In this document: positions 1 through 9,898 of the stretch, one piece after another
How the letters are laid out: each line of letters begins with the position of its first letter
Numbering within the stretch: position 1 is the stretch's first letter
The notes under the pieces: generated by a model
Databases searched by the model: none
Told to the model about the DNA's origin: nothing
What the model saw: only the letters and a program-made list of their open reading frames with translations
Assembly: GCA_031216915.1 (NCBI GenBank)
Contig: CM062294.1
Span: forward strand, 163,697,455 to 163,761,454
Length of the DNA: 64,000 nucleotides
Origin: Pictodentalium vernedei
Lineage: Eukaryota; Mollusca; Scaphopoda; Dentaliida; Dentaliidae
Reading direction: 5' to 3'
Position numbers and translations under genes: made by a program

Positions 1-65
1 CAAAACTGTCACGGTCATGATTAGCCATTGTGCATGACCTTAAACACCAATAAATAAATAAATAG
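1..65 (+). mobile_element. SINE 3' tail fragment (tail type A), cut by window edge
   Basis: The sequence matches the end of the complete SINE at 58594-58949: a 'gtcacggtcatg' stretch, 'ttagccattgtgca', 'gaccttaaacacc', then a (TAAA)n tail. The head and body lie outside the window. Confidence 0.85.
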
Positions 66-1130
66 CTCTAGACAGTTAGGGTACGCATGAGAGTAATAAT
101 TGTAACCTCACAACAGCATACAAAGTGAATATCCGGGGATGTCTTAATTTTTCTGCAATCTCTGGGTATTACATGAGTTTGAATGTGGAAACTGGTTGTA
201 TAAATTATGAAACCCATGTACTGCTTTTAAAGAAGACACAGTTTGGAAAAAATGCATGCATTTGTTTCCATTGTCCACCTCGCACCCACCCCTTTCTCCA
301 CACGAGTTCCAGTGACAATAACCCAAATTGCCTGTCAATGCATGCACATATACTGCTCAGAATGCCTTATGGTTGGTGTGCAAATAGATGCAATGCACGG
401 CGAAGCTGTTTTGGGACAAAAATACACTGCAAAATGGATTTAGGGAAAAAATTGCATGATCTGGAGAAAACGTGTTTTTGACACCTGGGTATGTCGTTGT
501 GCCATGACCTTTTTCATGCCTGATTCATCAAAATCTTCTTTTGAATGTTCCCAAACGATAAAAATGTCACCTAAGAATCTGATATACGAGAGGATGCTTA
601 GCACATTGCTTTTTAAGCTCAGCTCTAAAAGATCTTAAATTTGTTCAACCGGGCGTTTTGCATACGGATATTTTAGTCTGTGTGAACACACAGACTATTG
701 TTTTTGTATGGTTTCTTTTCTTTTAAGTTTTTCTTTCTTTTTTTTTTTTCTTCTTCTTCTTCTTCTTATTCTTATTATTCTCCTGTCTTCTGTTTTCTAA
801 GCACTTCCTTCTCGGAATGATAACTCGAAAACGAATCGTCCTATCTCGCTGAGTGTTGGCACACTGTCACACAATCACAAGTTGTCGGCTTCCTATTCAC
901 TGTTGGAGTCTATTTTATCAAAGCAATGAGGTGGTTGCATCGCCGAAGTAATTATTGACTTCAACTCGCTTATTTTTTTTCTTTTAATGCTCAACTAAAG
1001 CATTTAAGTTGTGGTTGGCCCATCGCACATTAATCTGTCGAAAAACAGAAAAAATGACAATGGTGGGTGAAACAGGCTAAAAAACAGCCACCCAACTCAT
1101 GTAATTTCTTCTGCAACTGCTCCGGTAAAT
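66..1130. other. Gene-free stretch, intronic
   Basis: AT-rich sequence with no supportable coding region. It holds a short perfect hairpin (675-696, CTGTGTG stem) followed by a pyrimidine tract with TTC repeats (about 720-780). The small ORFs here show no recognisable domain. By position it belongs to intron 6 of the EGFR-like gene. Confidence 0.6.
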
Positions 1131-1136
1131 CCCGAT

Positions 1137-4038
1137 AGTAGTAGTGCTCGCACGTTTCAGGGGCAGGTTGCAGGATCTCATTGCAGGATCTCATGTGACG
1201 TCATAGTCACGTGACCTAGTGGTGCCATGTTGTGTTGTCATGGTAACCCACGTGAGCGGCCATGTTGTGACGTCATCTCCATAGTAATATGTGGTGTGAG
1301 TGCACCTGCGCAGCGCGTGTTGTTAAGGTGATACGTGTTTCCGTCGTCCATTTTGTATACTGGAGGCCGCCATCTTGGTTTCTATGGTAGCACGTGATTG
1401 CTATGTTACCTAAGGCCTACAATAGGGCAGGGGTATGTTCGAAGGGTATGTTCGATTGTAGAAGAGTAAATCTAATTACCACAAACAACCCGACAACTTG
1501 TATTATTTCGAATTCTTTCAGAATTCTCTGCTTCTATCTATATATGCAATAGTTTACATCTACCTAGGCATGTTCGTTTGTTTTTGTGTATACTCCAGTA
1601 TAGTAGAAGAGCCTATCAACAGGAACAGTTTACCTTATTATTGCTATATTTAGCACTTTCTGGTCTATTCTTGTTAGTTCTGCCCCTATTCTAAGTACTC
1701 TTGTTGTTTCATTTATCTAGATCATTTATATAAATTATAATTAACCAATTAGATTGCTTGATTCCCCATAACTTGTACTTAATCGTACAGAGTTATCTCC
1801 CTTCTGTATAACAAAAGACTATATCCAATGGCCATATCCCATGGAATCCCATTTTTTGCAAAACACCTGTGGCCATGGAATCCCTTTTTTGTCGTATGAG
1901 GCCATGAGGGCTATGTAAAAGCCCTCAATGAGTCCTCATTTATTATCCCTCATACCCTCATTGAATTTTGAGGTTATGAGGACCTTGAAAAATCCCTCAA
2001 TTAGGTATAATTTACTACGACTCTTATCCTCATTTCAGTATTTAACAGGTATATCCTATGGAATCCCATTTTGGAAAACGCCCGTGGAATCCCTTTTTGT
2101 CGTATGAGGCCACGAGGGCTATGTAAAAGCCCTCAATGAATCCTCATTTATTATCCCTCATAGCCTCATTGAATTTTGAGGTTATGAGGACCATTACAAA
2201 TCCCTCAATGAGGCATAATTTACTACGACTCTTAGCCTCATCTCGGTATTTGAGGATACCCATGGCCTGGTATTGTATTATTCGAGGATACCTATCGAGG
2301 ATACCTTTTATAGGATACTTATCTGAGGATACTATATAGGCTATTCATATCCCTATAGGTCTCTTGCTGGCCCTTAGTACTATTAATCCACCTGATGCTT
2401 TATGCTATCCTATGACTGGCATAGGTAGTATGCAATGCTAGGCATAGGGGTATTGTGGGTAGGGGTACTGCCTGGTAGTTTAGAACGGTACTATAGTATG
2501 GGCGGTATATACACTTATAGGCCCCTGTTAGTGCTTGGTACTATTAACCAACCGATTGCTTTGTTTTATTATATGGCTGGTATATGTAGTACGTTATGGT
2601 AGACCTAGTGATTTTGTGGGGGTGGGGTAATGCTTGGTAGTTTAGAACGGTAGTATAGCATAGTCTGTACATATCCCTGTAGGTCTCTTGCTGGCCCTTG
2701 GTACTACTGATCCACCAGATGCTTCATATTATTGAGCGGTATTCTGGGGTCAGGATCAATGCCTGGTAATACAGAACGGCAGCAGAGTATGGTTGGTATA
2801 TTTCCCTATAGGTCCCATTCTAACCGTTCATAGTATTAACCTACCAAATGCTTTGTATCATCCTGTTACTGGTAAGGTGGTACGTAATACCAGTAGTTCC
2901 TTCCTTATTTCGAGTACTCTTGTTATTTCATTTATCTAGATCATTTATATAAATTATAATTAACCAATTAGATTGCTTGATTTCCCATAACCTGTACTTA
3001 ATCGTACAGAGTTATCTCCCTTCTGTATAATAAAAACCTATATCAATGGCAATATCCCCGGCACCCCAATTTCGGCACCCCTTTTTTGAAAAGCATATGG
3101 CCTTCGGCTCCCCTTTTTTCTGAAATGAGGATAAGAGTCGTATTAAAAATCCCTCAATGAGTTAATGGTTAATTATAATTTATATAAATGATCTAGATAA
3201 ATGAAATAACAAGAGTACTCGAAATAAGGAAGGAACTACTGGTATTACGTACCACCTTACCAGTAACAGGATGATACAAAGCATTTGGTAGGTTAATACT
3301 ATGAACGGTTAGAATGGGACCTATAGGGAAATATACCAACCATACTCTGCTGCCGTTCTGTATTACCAGGCATTGACCCCGACCCCAGAATACCGCTCAA
3401 TAATATGAAGCATCTGGTGGATCAGTAGTAGGGATTTTAATGGTCCTCATAACCTCAAAATTCAATGAGGCTATGAGGGATAATAAATGAGGATTCATTG
3501 AGGGCTTTTACATAGCCCTCGTGGCCTCATACGACAAAAAGGGATTCCACGGGCGTTTTCCAAATTGGGATTCCATAGGATATACCTGTTAAATGCTGAA
3601 ATGAGGATAAGAGTCGTAGTAAATTATACCTAATTGAGGGATTTTTCAAGGTTCTGAAAGAATTCGAAATAATACAAGTTGTCGGGTTGTTTGTGGTAAT
3701 TAGATTTACTCTTCTACAATCGAACATACCCTCCGAACATACCCCTGCCCTATTGTAGGCCTTAGGTAACATAGCAATCACGTGCTACCATAGAAACCAA
3801 GATGGCGGCCTCCAGTATACAAAATGGACGACGGAAACACATATCACCTTAACAACACGCGCTGCGCAGGTGCACTCACACCACGTATTACTATGGAGAT
3901 GACGTCACAACATGGCCGCTCACGTGGGTTACCATGACAACACAACATGGCGCCACTAGGTCACGTGACTATGACGCCACATGAGATCCTGCAATGAGAT
4001 CCTGCAACCTGCCCCTGAAACGTGCGAGCACTACTACT
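1137..4038. mobile_element. 2.9-kb foldback element with long TIRs and 6-bp TSD (Polinton-like termini)
   Basis: About 387-bp terminal inverted repeats (1137-1523 and 3652-4038) are nearly identical in reverse complement. The outermost bases are AGTAGTAGTGCTCGCACG on the left and their complement on the right. A perfect 6-bp direct repeat, CCCGAT, flanks it (1131-1136, 4039-4044). Inside, more inverted blocks pair (about 1975-2215 with 3430-3650; about 2690-2960 with 3171-3430), so most of the element is one imperfect palindrome. The left arm carries extra tandem copies: a roughly 200-bp unit around 1843-2240 and about four degenerate ~155-bp units between 2370 and 2900. No transposase, integrase or polymerase is visible. 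Six-bp TSDs, AG...CT ends and TIRs of hundreds of bp are known Polinton/Maverick hallmarks, so a non-autonomous Polinton derivative is the leading inference. An unrelated foldback element is the alternative. Confidence 0.75.
1196..1275. promoter_or_regulatory. Palindromic CRE- and E-box-like sites in the foldback TIR
   Basis: TGACGTCA occurs at 1196-1203 and 1268-1275, and a CACGTG-containing palindrome at 1207-1214. The right TIR repeats these (about 3898-3970, with one site mutated). They match known CREB/ATF and bHLH binding palindromes. Whether they drive transcription or bind a transposition protein is not shown. Confidence 0.35.
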
Positions 4039-4044
4039 CCCGAT

Positions 4045-5517
4045 TCGCCAAATGTTGCGATAAGAGCCCAATGTGGTGCAAACATTGAAGTACATGAAAA
4101 AAGGCCTTGATCAATCTGGAATAGGCCTGGAATGATTTTCCGGGCCCCTTCCATCTAGGACAACTCTCTGCCCCTGGTGCCTCTGTCCTTTTCTAGCATT
4201 GCAGCATAATTAGATGAGTACAAAATTAAACGTATTGGAATGAAGTAAATGAAAACGATGAACTAGATATTACCTATTAGAGAACATACCGGAATTGATT
4301 ATTGCCTTGAAAAAAGGGATAGAAAATAATCCGTCTGTGACGACCCGTTTCGCTTGGTTTTGCTTCTTAAAAAAGACTTGGGGAAATGAATTCTAACTCT
4401 GGTCAGGGCATCCCTGGTATATATCCAGATATGGTGCAGGTGTTTTTTGCAGCTCAGTACATAATTGTATCAACAATGAATCGCAACGGACCTGGTTGTA
4501 GTAGTAATCCGCTCTGCAGGTACTGTATGTAAGCTATGATAATATTTTATCACATGATTTCACTATTTTCCCGACCATTACACTCACACTTTAACAACAA
4601 TAAAGTATGATCATTTAGCAGCATTTGACGTAACATCGCGTCCCCCGAGTTTCAATGTGTTCTATGTGCCAGTAGGCACATAGAACACATTGGAACTCAG
4701 TGGACGATCGGTCGAACGAAGTTGTATTCTTGCGTTAAACTTTAACTCTGATTTTCAACTACTGTGTACGTATTGTGCGTTAAACTACGCATGAGGAATG
4801 TGGCTTTTGACTTTCGGGGCCGGCATTTCAATAGCATTTTATTAGTGAATGCTTCAGAATGTCAAAGTCATTGGAACTAATTTTAGCTGCAACAAGAAGG
4901 TGACAATGTTGGTCGGTCTGACGGTCGGTCTGTCGGTTGTTCTTCCAGATGGTTGAATGGGGAAGAAGATGCAATGTTCAGCTTGATGAGGTGTGAGATT
5001 CGATTCAAGAATCTTTTCTATTCGAGATTCGTTTCGATCCGATACTCGCCACTTGTTTCGATTCGGGGTTCGATTCAATCGGAATTCAAGATTCGCACTG
5101 CCCTATGCCCTGTATCGAGACCGAGTAATCCCAGCCTGTCTGCGACGAAGCTCAACATTTCCGACAAAATCTTTGCTGGGGAGGCGCCCGCCCGCTCACT
5201 TCAGGGTCTGTACTTTTAAAAACCACAGATGGGCGACTAATGCCCTTCTGGAATATGATTCAGGGAGGCTATTGTCCTCCGTCAAGGTGAAGCAGTTGTT
5301 TTTGTACATAACCAAAAGCCCTGTACTAGATGTATTTCCCCAATATCATCCTTTGTCAGCTGTTAACCTTTAAAGGCGTATATTCAACGCTAACAAACTT
5401 TGTGACCTCAAGACAGGCACTCCAAGGCGCAAGAAGTTGCGCAGACAATAGCTGAATGACCTAACCACTGGCTTCTAGTCACGTCTTAGCAGTTAAGACT
5501 TGGTTAGAAATTGCTGT
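4045..5517. other. Gene-free stretch with hairpin and repeat debris
   Basis: No coding region is supportable. It holds a hairpin at 4646-4699 (24-bp arms around AGTA), a GGTCGGTCTGACGGTCGG stretch near 4913-4935 that resembles the reverse complement of the GACGGACGG tails elsewhere here, and degenerate ATTCGATTC-type repeats at 5000-5095 similar to those near the ends of the element at 17405-18875. Confidence 0.5.
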
Positions 5518-5757
5518 TAAGCTGCTATTTATTTATTTATATATTTATTTATGTGTTTTTAGTGGGGCTTTATGGCACTTTCAACAGCCAGAATCACCTC
5601 CTGTCGGACAGTTACACGGGCCAAGGAAGCCGAAGTACACGGGGAGACCCACCAAGCAGCGGCGAGCAACTGTCGGACTCCAAAACGTACTACTCCACAC
5701 AAACAGGGTTAGCATTGGCTGAAGGGAAGTGTACCATCGAGGTGCAGTACACCTCAG

Positions 5758-6299
5758 CAGGGCTTATATTTCGACTAAATTTGTGAGAATCCATTTGGAT
5801 TCTCGTGAAAATAGTTGCGAGAATCCATACCTACTATGAGTGTCCCATGATTCCATGACGCCACCATGGTTCAACCACTGTTGTGTACTGATAACACATG
5901 TTAACCTTTTACCCAACACACCTTTTAAATTTTTAAAACTAAATTTGATAATTTTTAAACAATAAATAATAAATAAACGATAAAATAATTAAATGAATAA
6001 TATTTACCAATAAAATCTTACAAATATGGCTGTCGTTGGAACCGGCTCAATGAGCCGGTTCCAATGACAGCCATATTTGTGCAATTTTATTGACAAAGTG
6101 TCAGGATATTTCAGGTCATGTTAGCCTTCTATTGGTTAATTTGTTTCCGCTGTGATAGATAAAGGGTTAAATTGACTCAATTCTTTTCACGCGAATCCTA
6201 GCAGAGGTGCAGCGAGAATCTACATGGATTCTCGTCGGTTTTATTGCGCGAATCTTTGTGCGAATCGATTCTCAGATTCTCGTCGAAATATAAGCCCTG
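5758..6299. mobile_element. hAT-like MITE, 5-bp TSD, inside a SINE
   Basis: The termini are CAGGGCTTATATTTCGAC and its reverse complement, flanked by perfect 5-bp duplications CTCAG (5753-5757, 6300-6304). The flanking SINE reads through when the element is removed, which confirms the borders. The interior contains repeated GAGAATCCAT/GGATTCTCG inverted motifs. The CAGGG ends suggest the hAT superfamily, although hAT elements more often duplicate 8 bp. No transposase is present. Confidence 0.85.
5901..6170. mobile_element. TTAA-flanked MITE nested in the hAT-like element
   Basis: It begins TTAACCTTTTACCC and ends GATAAAGGGTTAA. A central perfect hairpin spans about 6027-6080 (ATGGCTGTC...GACAGCCAT). 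TTAA target sites and CCCTTTACC-type ends place it with the piggyBac/Kolobok-like TTAA MITEs found through the window. It is the innermost of three nested insertions. Confidence 0.75.
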
Positions 6300-6465
6300 C
6301 TCAGTGCAGAACGCCACCGTGCCCACAGGTGGGCAATTAGGATTTATTGCCTTTCAAAAAAAGACACAACTCAGTTACCCTTGGTTGGGATCGTACGGTT
6401 GATCTCTCGGTTTGAAGTCCGACACTCTAACAACTGAGCCACTGTGCTCACGCTAAGCCGCTATT

Positions 6466-7000
6466 GTCGTAGCGCGTGGGATAGTGGGACGATTAGAAAC
6501 TTTCTGTTGTTCAAACCCCGAGGGTTAACTGAGACTTAGTGTGTTATGTGAATACGATTTTCAGAATCATTCAATTTATCTAGGGTGTTTACTGCTTTTC
6601 TCGCTTACCAACAGGGGTGTGACCCTTGGTAGCATAAATATATTTCATCTCCTCCGTTTCATTTCACCTTGTGCTGGGTTAAGATTGTGTTTTCCCGTGC
6701 TGAAGGTCCAGGGCCTTCCCTTCTCACCTTTTCATTCCAAATGGAGTATTCTGTGTACTTTTTGGAAACTAAAGACCCAAGTAAGTGGAGGAATAATCAT
6801 AGCAAAAGAGCACCGCGAAGGGTGGCATATGCTCCAGACAGTGTTATAACGCCATGGCGGCCATATTTAATTGGCCAGCTAGACCAAAATCGAAAGGAAG
6901 CATTGTCTAGTCATCCACAAGTAACCCCTAAAATTATGATTTGATCAAATAAGTGGTTTTCAAATCCAACATGCAGTGAGTGCAATACTGAGGTCGAGAA
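6466..7000. other. Gene-free stretch
   Basis: No conserved coding signal, repeat pair or RNA gene was recognised. Two short ORFs exist but lack recognisable domains. Confidence 0.5.
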
Positions 7001-7250
7001 AAAGTTTCTTAGTCGAAAGAGTCAAAAAGTGCCATAACTCTGCCTGGGAAATGTTATTGGACGGAACCCGTTCCTTGTGCATATCCGTTCCCCATGTGGG
7101 ACTATTAGTATACCAAAGAAGATCTAAGCGACTGATGGCTTTGAAATTACAATCCAAAATGTTTGTACGGACAGACGGACGGATAAATGGACGGAGGACT
7201 ACACTAGATACCTCCTGACTCCTCCTTCGGAGGTCTGGGGCATAATAACA
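7001..7250 (+). repeat. Retroelement-like 3' end with GACGG repeats
   Basis: The text reads as the 'gccataactctg...accaaagaagatc' type of repeat and ends in ACAGACGGACGGATAAATGGACGG (7167-7190). Similar GACGGACGGACAAACGGACG ends occur at 35091 and 37909. These look like 3' ends of non-LTR or non-autonomous elements. No reverse transcriptase is attached here. Confidence 0.5.
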
Positions 7251-7388
7251 AGGAAAATCAGGGTGAGAGTAATGAATCCATCTTTCTCACTAGCAAAATA
7301 GGACCCATTCACTAATGCTTGGGGTGCGAGTCCTCTAAAATAGGCAGCATAGGGGTATAAACGATTGATTGACCCTAACTTTATCTCC

Positions 7389-7453
7389 ATGTTGTGATCA
7401 TTATTGGCCATTGTTCAAAACTATGTGACCTTAAACACCAATAACTAATAACT
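7389..7453 (+). mobile_element. Degenerate SINE tail fragment (type A)
   Basis: It resembles the window's SINE tail type A ('ggccattgt', 'atgtgaccttaaacaccaata'). The head and body are absent. Confidence 0.6.
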
Positions 7454-7481
7454 TCTGTTTTTCCTGCTGTATTGTATCGAG

Positions 7482-7543
7482 TCGAGGGCCTTCAAGAAAG
7501 GACGATAGCCGACTCGTGCGACACTCCTTTCTTGAAGGTCCTC
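7482..7543. repeat. Inverted repeat
   Basis: GAGGGCCTTCAAGAAAGGA pairs with TCCTTTCTTGAAGGTCCTC across a loop of about 25 bases. It is probably the centre of an old MITE. No TSD was identified. Confidence 0.6.
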
Positions 7544-8002
7544 AACGCGATCGTTTTATTTTATACCTGCCCTCAGGTAATAATTAGCGTCTCGACTTCG
7601 ACATTAATTTTGTCAAATCGATTTGGACTACGGCAGATGAGAAACGTTTTGTGGTAGTTGTTGCTAGGGCGTGTTCTTTATCACCATTCCGAGATGGATG
7701 GACCCGACCTACATCATCACCTCGTATATCTGGCACAAATCTGATAGGTTCGACAGCATTCGTTGAAAACTGAACTGATGCGGTTGAACAACGAAGATCA
7801 AAAGAAGATCCTAATTAATTGATGGTTTGTGGATTTAGAGCACATTTTATAGCGCTAGGTGGAAGAACAGAATTCTCACCCAGTCTCGTTTTCGATTTTG
7901 ATTATCACACCGCGTGGGTTTTGCCAGTATCAGCAGTTTCACAGTCCATCTGATAGTGCAGGGAAGATTTCATGTCCGAAATCGTGCCCGTATCAATGGT
8001 AG

Positions 8003-8976
8003 CAGGGGTGGCGGAACCGGGGGGGGGGGGGGGTCTGGGGGATGGGGGAGCTTCAGTTTCTCCACTTTTTTTTGTCAGGCCATGTTTTTTTGTATGCATA
8101 AATTTTAACACAACCAATGACTGGTGAAACAAGGGGCGGATCCAGAGCCTCCCCATATTCTCACGGTCTCACCAGCTATGTTTCTCTCGTACTTATTCAG
8201 TTTCGATGGATTTCGGATCATCTTTTGCAGTAAGTGGCAGGAAACGCTAAAATGTATACACTATGTTAAAAAATCGGTTAACTGAAATAGATTGTATTCT
8301 TACATACAAGTACCAAATACACCCCCAGACAAGATAATCAACAGACAGTATAATTGCTGTAAACGTCTGGTGAAGCATAAAGGTGAGGTATATTTATCAG
8401 CTTTGGTCGTTACGACCAAAGCTGATAAATAGACCTCACCTGTATGCTTTGCCAACGTTTTTTTAACGGCTCTTGAAGTGTGAAATCTTTCAAATACAAA
8501 CCCTGAAAAATCTCAAAATATCCACTCAGATGCATGGAAATGAGGGTTTTGGAACCCTGGAATTTGAAATTTTCATACCGACGACCATCCATCGCCCGAT
8601 CCAGCCCCCCCCCCCCCCACCCCCACCCTCGCCCCCAAGTACCAAATCCACCCCCAGACAAGATAATCAACAGACAGTATAATTGCTGTAAACGTCTGGT
8701 AAAGCATACAGGTGAGATCTATTTATCAGCTTTGATCGTTACGACCAAAGCTGATAAATAGACCTCACCTGTATGCTTTGCCAACGTTTTTTAACGGCTC
8801 TTGAAGTGTGAAATCTTTCAAATACATTCCCTGAAAAATCTCAAAATATCCACTCAGATGCATGGAAATGAGGGTTTTGGGATCCTGGAATTTAAAATTT
8901 TCATACCGACGACCATCCATCGCCCGATCCAGCCCCCCCCCCCCCCCCCCCCCCCATTTTGAAAATGGTTTCGTCG
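8003..8976. mobile_element. Poly-G/poly-C hairpin MITE with internal 329-bp tandem duplication
   Basis: The ends are AGGGGTGGCGGAACC and its near reverse complement GGTTTCGTCGCCCCT. Inside, two tandem units (8308-8636 and from 8637) each carry a perfect hairpin (GGTCTATTTATCAGC stem) and run into a long poly-C tract. Poly-G lies just inside the left end. Related copies sit at 22936-23591 (single unit) and 43657-44036 (inverted and truncated). No transposase is encoded. It lies in intron 6 about 230 bp from the exon 6 donor. Confidence 0.75.
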
Positions 8977-9017
8977 CCCCTAGTTAGGTATATAATAAAT
9001 AACATTTATACACATTT

Positions 9018-9209
9018 CTAAACTTTGGCATACATCTTTATTAAATGAGCCCTTACTGCTCGAACCTTCTGATTGAGTCCTTTGCCTATATTCACAACTC
9101 CTAAATAACAATTGTCAATGAATAATCTTCTTCCCCCACCAGTCAGTTTTGTTTTGAAGACTGGATTCAAGTATTTTCCAATATCAAAGTCACACGATCC
9201 GGTTACCCT
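9018..9209 (-). other. Unrecognised open frame of about 63 codons just past EGFR exon 6
   Basis: A minus-strand frame, different from that of exon 6, is open from about 9209 to a TAG at 9018-9020. It encodes motifs such as LTGGGRRLFIDNCYLG and RAVRAHLIKMYAKV. I do not recognise a family. It could be a transposon remnant, a fragment of another coding sequence or chance. No splice acceptor or start codon is clearly assignable. Confidence 0.25.
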
Positions 9210-9337
9210 CTGTTATTAAATCTGTAGTAGAAAGGATTGTGAATGCAGTCCTGACCAATAGAATATGTCGCGGGTGGGCACGAGTCAACACATCGCGTCC
9301 TTCCGCTGATGTCCGTATATTTGAAGAATTTACACAT
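9207..9337 (-). CDS. EGFR: EGFR-like exon 6: furin-like cysteine-rich region, continued
   Basis: The acceptor is tttcag before ATGTGT. The exon reads MCKFFKYTD...RCVDSCPPATY...GQDC...FNNRG and ends GG before a GTAACC donor, leaving phase 2 (131 nt). The C...C...CPP pattern corresponds to the human EGFR stretch around CRKFRD...CKDTCPP encoded by exon 7. It joins exon 5 in phase 0 as DC-M-M-C. The donor is weaker than the others. If intron 6 were retained, translation would stop at once at the TAA overlapping the donor. The next exon, which should supply the CVKKCP-type repeat, was not found between here and position 1. Confidence 0.85.
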
Positions 9338-9898
9338 CTGAAACGAGAAAATGTTATCACACAATATATTTGTAGATGCGATGCGTTCGCGTATAAAGCT
9401 CTCTTAAAATGAAGATCACATTGGGGAAAAAAATTATAATTTATCTTTCAAGTGCACGCTTAGTGGTGTCTTGATTGGTGAAAAAAGTTAAACCGAAGGT
9501 TTTTCTCCCTGAAGGTTGTTCCAGAGTATTCAGCTTGAATGCAAAGTATAACATTTCACGAGAACGCTTGATCCGTTCTCTTAAATGTCAACTCCCATCT
9601 ACACTGAAAAAGACAAGCCACTATTCAACTTTCGTCATTGGAAGATATTTACAGGAAAGTTAGCTCCCCTTAATTTCCAAAAGCTGACAGTAAATTTAAC
9701 ACTAAGGGTATGAGAATTTCATTTAAGAATTGATTTCAAAATGTTAGAGAATTGGTATCACTGAAGTGCGCCTCATTTCACAAACTTCGGGCATTTTCCC
9801 GTAGAGTAGTATAAAAGTACAAGAGGTGGCTTTTCACAATTTTTTTTCCCAGTCAGTTTCCGCGTTTTCTTATTATTCCCTTTTGAAACAGGGAACTG

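Larger units (their letters stand above)
5530..6453 (-). mobile_element. tRNA-headed SINE (tail type B), split by a nested insertion
   Basis: Minus-strand SINE with a (TTTA)n tail at the left, then the shared body (motifs such as GTGCAGTACACC) and a tRNA-like head at the right ending near TGAGCCACTGTGCTCA. Imperfect 12-bp target duplications flank it: TAAGCTGCTATT (5518-5529) and TAAGCCGCTATT (6454-6465). The body is interrupted at 5758 by a 542-bp DNA element. The tail is the type that runs through 'ggctgttgaaagtg' rather than 'ttagccattgtgc'. Confidence 0.85.

Noticed and set aside
144..347. Cysteine-containing minus-strand frame as the next EGFR exon
   Set aside because: The Cys spacing does not fit ErbB furin repeats and no matching phase-2 acceptor was found.
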